Assembly: GCA_001897355.1 (NCBI GenBank)
Contig: MKST01000002.1
Span: forward strand, 138,516 to 202,515
Source of the DNA: Solirubrobacterales bacterium 67-14
GTDB taxonomy: Bacteria; Actinomycetota; Thermoleophilia; Solirubrobacterales; 70-9
Length of the DNA stretch: 64,000 nucleotides
Reading direction: 5' to 3'
The position numbers were made by a program, and so were the translations under genes. A model generated the notes under the pieces. It was given only the letters and a program-made list of their open reading frames with translations, was not told where the DNA came from and did not search any database. This document shows, one piece after another, positions 58,629 through 64,000 of this stretch (positions are counted from its first letter, which is position 1; every line of letters starts with the position of its first letter).

Positions 58629-59236
58629 CCCAGGAGCCGGAAGAGCGGGCGGTCCAGCCCGAGGTGGAAGAGGTCGTCGACGCCGAAGTGGTGTCGGCGA
58701 CCGACCCTGCCCCGGAGGCTGAGGAGTCGGCCGAAGCCAGTGTCGAGCAGGACCTGAACGCACTGGTCGAGGAGGCCCGCAGCCAGCGGGACGAGTACCT
58801 GCAGCTGGCCCAGCGGACCAAGGCGGATTTCGACAATTACCGCAAGCGGATGGCGGCCGAAAGCCAGGCCCAGGTCGAGCGGGGCCGGCTCGAGGTCGTC
58901 TCCGGATTGATCGAAGCGGTCGACAACCTCGAACGGGTGCTTGAGGCGGCCGGCATCGAACGGTCCGCCGCCCTCGGTGGCGAGATTCCGACCGAGGCCC
59001 CGGTCGCCGAACAGGGCGTGATCGTCGCCTACCGGGACCTGACCACGGTGCTGAAGAAGGCCGGGGTCGAGGCCTTCGACTCGAACGGCCAACCCTTCGA
59101 TCCGAACCTCCACGAGGCGCTCCAGGCCCTACCGGCCGAAGGCGTCGGATCAGGTGTGGTCATCGAGGAAATGCAGAAGGGCTACCGCGCCGGGGAGAAC
59201 GTGATCCGTCACGCCCGCGTCGTGGTGAGTCAGTGA
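58625..59236 (+). CDS. grpE: Nucleotide exchange factor GrpE
   Basis: [16 protein letters not shown]...DNLERVLEA...[17 protein letters not shown]; overlaps dnaK. Confidence 0.95.
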
Positions 59237-59258
59237 ATGAAGAGAAAGTGAACGCCGG

Positions 59259-60386
59259 ATGGCGAAAGACCTCTATGAAGTGCTCGGTGTCAGCAAGAAG
59301 GCATCGCAGGAAGAGATAAAGAAAGCCCACCGCAAGCTGGTGCGGCAGTACCACCCCGATCGCAACCCGGACGACAAGCAGGCCGAGGACAAGTTCAAGG
59401 AGATCCAGGCCGCCTACGACGTGCTCGGCGACGAAGAGAAGCGCAAGGAGTACGACTCCGGCGGCGGCATGTTCGGGAGCTTCGGCCAGGGCGGCAGCCC
59501 GTTCGGCCAGGCCGGTGGCCAGGGCAACCCCTTCGGCCAGGGTGCCCAGGGCGGCTTCGGTGACATCTTCTCGACGATCTTCAGTCGGGGCGGCGGCGAA
59601 GCGGCCGGCCCGGAAAGGGGCCGCGACCTCGAGACCGACACCCGCATCTCGTTCGACGATGCGATGAACGGCACCCAGCTCACGGTCACGATCCCGAAAT
59701 CGGAGCGCTGCCCGACCTGCTCCGGTTCCGGGGCCGAACCCGGCACCAGCCCAGAGACCTGCCCCCGCTGCGGCGGTCGCGGCGTCGAGGCACAGGGCCA
59801 GGGGTTCTTCTCGATCAGCCAGCCTTGCCCGCAGTGCCAGGGCACCGGCCAGATCATCCCCAACCCCTGCCACACCTGCGGCGGCTCCGGCCTGACCCAT
59901 CAGACCAAGCGCTACAAGGTCAACATCCCGGCCGGGGTCAAGGACGGCACCCGGATCAGGGTCGCCGGCAAGGGCGAGGCGGGACTCCGGGGCGCTCCGT
60001 CGGGCGACCTCTACGTGACGATCCAGGTCGCGCCGTCACCGGTCTTCAAGCGACTCGACGACGGCAACCTCGAAGTCGAGGTCCCGATCTCGGTTACCGA
60101 GGCGATGCGGGGCGGCACGATCGAGGTGCCGACCCTCTCCGGGACCAAGCGGATCCGGGTACAGCCCGGCACCAGCAACGGGGCGATCCAGCGGCTGCGC
60201 GGCGAAGGACCGCCGAATACGGGCGGCAAGGGTCGTGGCGACATCCGCTACCGGTTGAATGTGGTGATCCCGAAGGAGCTGACAGATGACCAGCGCCGGG
60301 CCGTCGACCAGCTGGCCGAGGCGATGAACGGCGATGACCCCCGGGCCGAGCTGCTGCGGCGGGCGAAGGCGGGCGGAGGGTCCTGA
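59259..60386 (+). CDS. dnaJ: Chaperone DnaJ
   Basis: DLYEVLGVSKKASQEEIKKAHRKLVRQYHPDRNP; four CxxCxGxG repeats. Confidence 0.97.
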   Translation: MAKDLYEVLGVSKKASQEEIKKAHRKLVRQYHPDRNPDDKQAEDKFKEIQAAYDVLGDEEKRKEYDSGGGMFGSFGQGGSPFGQAGGQGNPFGQGAQGGFGDIFSTIFSRGGGEAAGPERGRDLETDTRISFDDAMNGTQLTVTIPKSERCPTCSGSGAEPGTSPETCPRCGGRGVEAQGQGFFSISQPCPQCQGTGQIIPNPCHTCGGSGLTHQTKRYKVNIPAGVKDGTRIRVAGKGEAGLRGAPSGDLYVTIQVAPSPVFKRLDDGNLEVEVPISVTEAMRGGTIEVPTLSGTKRIRVQPGTSNGAIQRLRGEGPPNTGGKGRGDIRYRLNVVIPKELTDDQRRAVDQLAEAMNGDDPRAELLRRAKAGGGS

Positions 60387-60823
60387 TGGCTGACCGGCGG
60401 CAGACCCGGCTGGAGATGACGGTCGACAAGGACCGCGGCGTCTTCATGATCTCGGTCGCTGCCGAGCTGGCCGAGATGCACCCCCAGACACTGAGGATCT
60501 ACGAAGCGCGGGGGCTGATAACCCCCAAGCGTTCGCCCAAGAACACCAGGCTTTACTCGAAGCGGGACGTCGAACGCCTGAAGCGGATCCAGCAGATGAC
60601 CAACGAGGAAGGGCTCAACCTGGCCGGGGTCGAGACCGTCCTCGAGATGGAGGCCCGGGTCGAGGCGATGCGAAACGAGCTCGAAGCGATGCGCGCCCGC
60701 ACCCGCGAGCTCGAGGAGCAACTGGATTCGGAGATGACTCGCCTGCGCACCGAGATCGTTCCCTACGGCGCCTACGAACCCGACCCTCCGGTCGAGATCC
60801 CCGTCCACCGGCCGGAGGACTGA
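60386..60823 (+). CDS. hspR: HspR, MerR-family heat-shock repressor
   Basis: FMISVAAELAEMHPQTLRIYEARGLITPKRSPKNTRLYSKRDVERLKRIQ in dnaK operon. Confidence 0.93.
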   Translation: MADRRQTRLEMTVDKDRGVFMISVAAELAEMHPQTLRIYEARGLITPKRSPKNTRLYSKRDVERLKRIQQMTNEEGLNLAGVETVLEMEARVEAMRNELEAMRARTRELEEQLDSEMTRLRTEIVPYGAYEPDPPVEIPVHRPED

Positions 60824-60915
60824 TCCACTCTTCCCGGCCCGGGATTGCCGACCGATTCGGCCGTATCTCCTTTTCCAGAGCCGAGTACGACCTAAGTGAG
60901 TTTGACTAAGATTTC

Positions 60916-60951
60916 TTGACATTCTTTGGTTGATCACCTACAATTTGTCTC
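60916..60951 (+). promoter_or_regulatory. Consensus leaderless promoter of clpB
   Basis: TTGACA (60916-60921)-N17-TACAAT (60939-60944)-N7-GTG (60952). Confidence 0.8.
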
Positions 60952-63522
60952 GTGCAACCAGACAGATTTACAGTGAAATCCCAGGAAGCGATCCAGACCG
61001 CGCAGCGTCTGGCTGCCGCTTCGAAGAACCCCGAAATTACGCCTGCCCACCTGCTCGTCGCCCTGCTCGAACAGGAAGAGGGGCTGGTGCCCGCCGTGCT
61101 GAACAAGCTCGGTGCCGACCTTTCGTCGATCAGGAACCGCGCGCGTCAGGCGATGAGCGACCTCCCCACCCTGGGCGAAGGCGCAAGCGCCGACCCGCGA
61201 CCCTCCTCCGCCCTCTCCGACGTGCTGCGCCGGTCCGAAGGCGAGATGGCCCAGATGGGCGACGAGTACCTCTCGACCGAGCACATGCTGCTCGCGATCG
61301 CGGACTCCAGGTCCGCCCTCGCGGAGATGGTGCCGGACCGCGACTCACTCTCGAAGGCGATCGTTGAGGTGCGCGGACCCCACAAGGTCACTTCGCCCAA
61401 CCCCGAGGACCAGGTCCAGGCACTGGAGAAGTTCGGCCAGGACCTGACCGCGGCCGCCGCCGAAGGCAAGCTCGACCCGGTGATTGGCCGCGACGAGGAA
61501 GTCCGCCGGGTCATCCAGGTGCTTTCCCGACGGACCAAGAACAACCCGGTCCTGATCGGCGAGCCCGGGGTCGGCAAGACCGCGATCGTCGAGGGTCTCG
61601 CGCAGCGCATCGTCTCCGGTGACGTGCCGGAGAGCCTGCGAGACCGGCGCGTGATCGCGCTCGACATCGGCGCCCTGCTGGCCGGATCCAAGTACCGCGG
61701 CGAGTTCGAAGAGCGGCTCAAGGCTGTGTTGACCGAAGTCGAGGACGCCGAAGGCCAGATCGTGCTCTTCCTCGACGAGCTTCACACCATCGTCGGAGCC
61801 GGCGCCGCCGAAGGCGCGGTCGACGCCGCCAACCTGCTCAAGCCAATGCTGGCCCGCGGCCAGCTGCGGGCGGTCGGCGCGACCACGCTTGACGAGTACC
61901 GCCAGCACATCGAAAAGGACGCAGCCCTCGAGCGGCGCTTCCAGCCGGTCCTGGTCGACGAGCCCGACGTGTCGGACACGATCGCGATCCTGCGCGGTCT
62001 GAAGGAACGCTACGAGGTGCACCACGGCGTGCGAATCGCCGACTCGGCGATCATCGCCGCCGCGACCCTGTCCGAGCGTTACATCGCCGACCGCTTCCTG
62101 CCCGACAAGGCAATCGACCTGATTGACGAGTCGGCCTCGCGGCTGAAAATCGAGATCGACTCGATGCCAACCGAGATCGACGAGGTCGAGCGGCGCATCC
62201 AGCAGCTCGAGATCGAACGCGAAGCCCTCAAGGCCGAGACCGACGAAGCCTCGCGCGGCCGCCTCGACGCACTCGAGGAAGAACTGGCCGAACTGAACGA
62301 GAAGTCGAGCGCGATGAAGGCCCGCTGGCAGACCGAGAAGGGCCTGATCGAGCAGATCAAGGATGCGAAAGCACGTCACGAAGAAGCCAGCCGCGAGGCC
62401 GAACGGGCCGAGCGCGACGCCGACCTGGAGAGGGCGGCGAGGCTCCGCTACAGCGAGATCCCCGAGCTCGAGAAACAGGTGGCAGACGCCGAAGCGAGGC
62501 TGACCGAACTGCAGGCCGAAGGTGGCACGATGCTGACCGAGGAAGTGACCGAACAGGACGTGGCCGAAGTGGTCGCGAAGTGGACCGGTATCCCCGTGAC
62601 CCGCCTGATGGAAGGCGAGGTCGAGAAGCTGGTCCAGATGGAGGAGCGCCTCCACGACCGGGTGATCGGTCAGGACGAGGCGGTCTCCGCGGTGGCCAAC
62701 GCGCTCCGTCGTTCCCGGGCCGGCCTTTCCGATCCGGACCGGCCGATCGGTTCGTTCCTCTTCCTAGGCCCGACCGGGGTCGGCAAGACCGAGCTGGCCA
62801 AATCACTGGCCGAGTTCATGTTCGACACCGAGCAGGCAATCGTGCGGCTCGACATGTCCGAGTACATGGAGAAGCACACCGTGGCCCGGCTGATCGGGGC
62901 ACCCCCCGGATACGTCGGCTACGAAGAAGGTGGACAGCTGACCGAAGCGGTCCGCCGCCGGCCCTACGCCGTGGTCCTGCTCGACGAGATCGAGAAGGCC
63001 CACCCGGACGTCTTCAACACGCTGCTCCAGCTGATGGACGATGGGCGCCTGACCGACGGCCAGGGCCGCACGGTCAGCTTCGCCAACACGGTGCTGATCA
63101 TGACCTCGAACGTCGGCTCGCAGGAAATCGCCGGCGAGACCGTTGACGAGCGGATCCGCGAACGGGTGACCGAAGTCCTGGAGACCACGTTCAAGCCGGA
63201 GTTCCTCAACCGGATCGACGACACGGTGATCTTCCATCGCCTCTCGAAGGAAGACATCGGGAAGATCGTCGAGATCCAGGTCGAGAACCTGACCCGGCGG
63301 GTCGCCGAACGCGACATCGAGATCGAGCTGACCGACGACGCGCGGACCCTGCTCGGCAACCTCGGCTACGACCCGACCTACGGCGCCAGGCCGCTGAAGC
63401 GAGTGGTCCAGAAGCAACTGGTCGACAAGCTGGCGCTGAAGATCCTCGAAGGCGAATTCACCGAAGGCGACTCGGTCCAGATCGACGCGGCCGACGGCGA
63501 ACTCACCTTCGCAAAGCGCTGA
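60952..63522 (+). CDS. clpB: ATP-dependent chaperone ClpB
   Basis: Two AAA+ modules: [13 protein letters not shown] and [17 protein letters not shown], middle coiled coil. Confidence 0.97.
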   Translation: MQPDRFTVKSQEAIQTAQRLAAASKNPEITPAHLLVALLEQEEGLVPAVLNKLGADLSSIRNRARQAMSDLPTLGEGASADPRPSSALSDVLRRSEGEMAQMGDEYLSTEHMLLAIADSRSALAEMVPDRDSLSKAIVEVRGPHKVTSPNPEDQVQALEKFGQDLTAAAAEGKLDPVIGRDEEVRRVIQVLSRRTKNNPVLIGEPGVGKTAIVEGLAQRIVSGDVPESLRDRRVIALDIGALLAGSKYRGEFEERLKAVLTEVEDAEGQIVLFLDELHTIVGAGAAEGAVDAANLLKPMLARGQLRAVGATTLDEYRQHIEKDAALERRFQPVLVDEPDVSDTIAILRGLKERYEVHHGVRIADSAIIAAATLSERYIADRFLPDKAIDLIDESASRLKIEIDSMPTEIDEVERRIQQLEIEREALKAETDEASRGRLDALEEELAELNEKSSAMKARWQTEKGLIEQIKDAKARHEEASREAERAERDADLERAARLRYSEIPELEKQVADAEARLTELQAEGGTMLTEEVTEQDVAEVVAKWTGIPVTRLMEGEVEKLVQMEERLHDRVIGQDEAVSAVANALRRSRAGLSDPDRPIGSFLFLGPTGVGKTELAKSLAEFMFDTEQAIVRLDMSEYMEKHTVARLIGAPPGYVGYEEGGQLTEAVRRRPYAVVLLDEIEKAHPDVFNTLLQLMDDGRLTDGQGRTVSFANTVLIMTSNVGSQEIAGETVDERIRERVTEVLETTFKPEFLNRIDDTVIFHRLSKEDIGKIVEIQVENLTRRVAERDIEIELTDDARTLLGNLGYDPTYGARPLKRVVQKQLVDKLALKILEGEFTEGDSVQIDAADGELTFAKR

Positions 63523-63631
63523 CCATTAACCGCTCCTTTACTTCCTCTTTTGGGTTCCCGTATTACCCTGTGACGCCCGCAAAGGGTCCAGGGAGATCCA
63601 CTTCATAAGCGGGAAACCGGCTTACGACTCG

Positions 63632-64000
63632 ATGCATCAGGAACCAAACGACAACTGGCAGGACTACCGGGAGCCTCCGGGCGGACTGTTCTGGCCGATC
63701 AAGCGGCTGGGATGGTTCCTGGAGAAATACGTTCTCTGGCCGATCGGCGATTCCTTCCGGCGGTTCACGAATGCCTTCCGCTACCGCAGCCCCTTCGCCT
63801 ACATCGGCGCCACCTTGATGGTGACCGTGACCGCCGGCGCGGTCGCCGCTGCGGTCTATTTCTACAACGAAGGCAAGGACGACTCGCCGGTGGTGGCCAA
63901 CACCGCGATCCCGACCGAGACGATCGCGCCCTCGGTCCCCACCCCGACCCAGACCCCGACCACGGTCGAGGACACCACCCCGAACTCCGGCAACGGCGAC
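63632..64000 (+). CDS. Hypothetical single-pass membrane protein (3' truncated by window edge)
   Basis: MHQEPNDNWQDYREPPGGLFWPIKRLGWFLEKYVLWP...TLMVTVTAGAVAAAVYFY then Pro/Thr-rich segment, open to window end. Confidence 0.6.
   Translation, partial: MHQEPNDNWQDYREPPGGLFWPIKRLGWFLEKYVLWPIGDSFRRFTNAFRYRSPFAYIGATLMVTVTAGAVAAAVYFYNEGKDDSPVVANTAIPTETIAPSVPTPTQTPTTVEDTTPNSGNGD

Noticed and set aside
59460-59580. Gly/Phe-rich repetitive segment (GSFGQGGSPFGQAGGQGNPFGQ)
   Set aside because: This is the normal G/F-rich linker of DnaJ, not a novel repeat.

Overview
High-GC (actinobacterial-looking; Thermoleophilia/Solirubrobacterales is only my impression) chromosomal window of about 64 kb with roughly 50 supportable genes and three tRNAs. 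No rRNA, IS element or CRISPR array was seen. Left part: a polyamine locus (potABCD-like ABC transporter, aldehyde dehydrogenase, Orn/Lys/Arg decarboxylase), then secreted proteins with Lys/Arg-rich terminal domains, ferritin, an SDR and FMN reductase, and a SugE/Gdx-type SMR exporter preceded by a recognisable guanidine-III riboswitch. Middle: a compact ~5.6 kb integrated element (26144-31757) at the 3' end of tRNA-Val(TAC), bounded by a perfect 45-bp direct repeat. It carries a tyrosine integrase, an AbiEi/AbiEii pair, a solo antitoxin-like gene with a possible toxin remnant, and an overlapping four-gene operon: HTH (XRE), GIY-YIG nuclease-like, small HAxxRY protein, small membrane protein. 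That operon is my best candidate for an undescribed (defence/TA-like) system. Right part: argF, rlmD, gdhA, a glycosyltransferase-PHP fusion next to inositol-3-phosphate synthase and an inositol/phospholipid gene set, and dnaK-grpE-dnaJ-hspR-clpB. Non-coding signals of note: (i) a recurrent TANNNT-N6..8-ATG/GTG start architecture at about 18 genes, implying widespread leaderless transcription; (ii) two small families of dispersed palindromic repeats; (iii) a ~160-bp imperfect palindrome between divergent leaderless promoters. All calls come from reading sequence and motifs; no database search was run.
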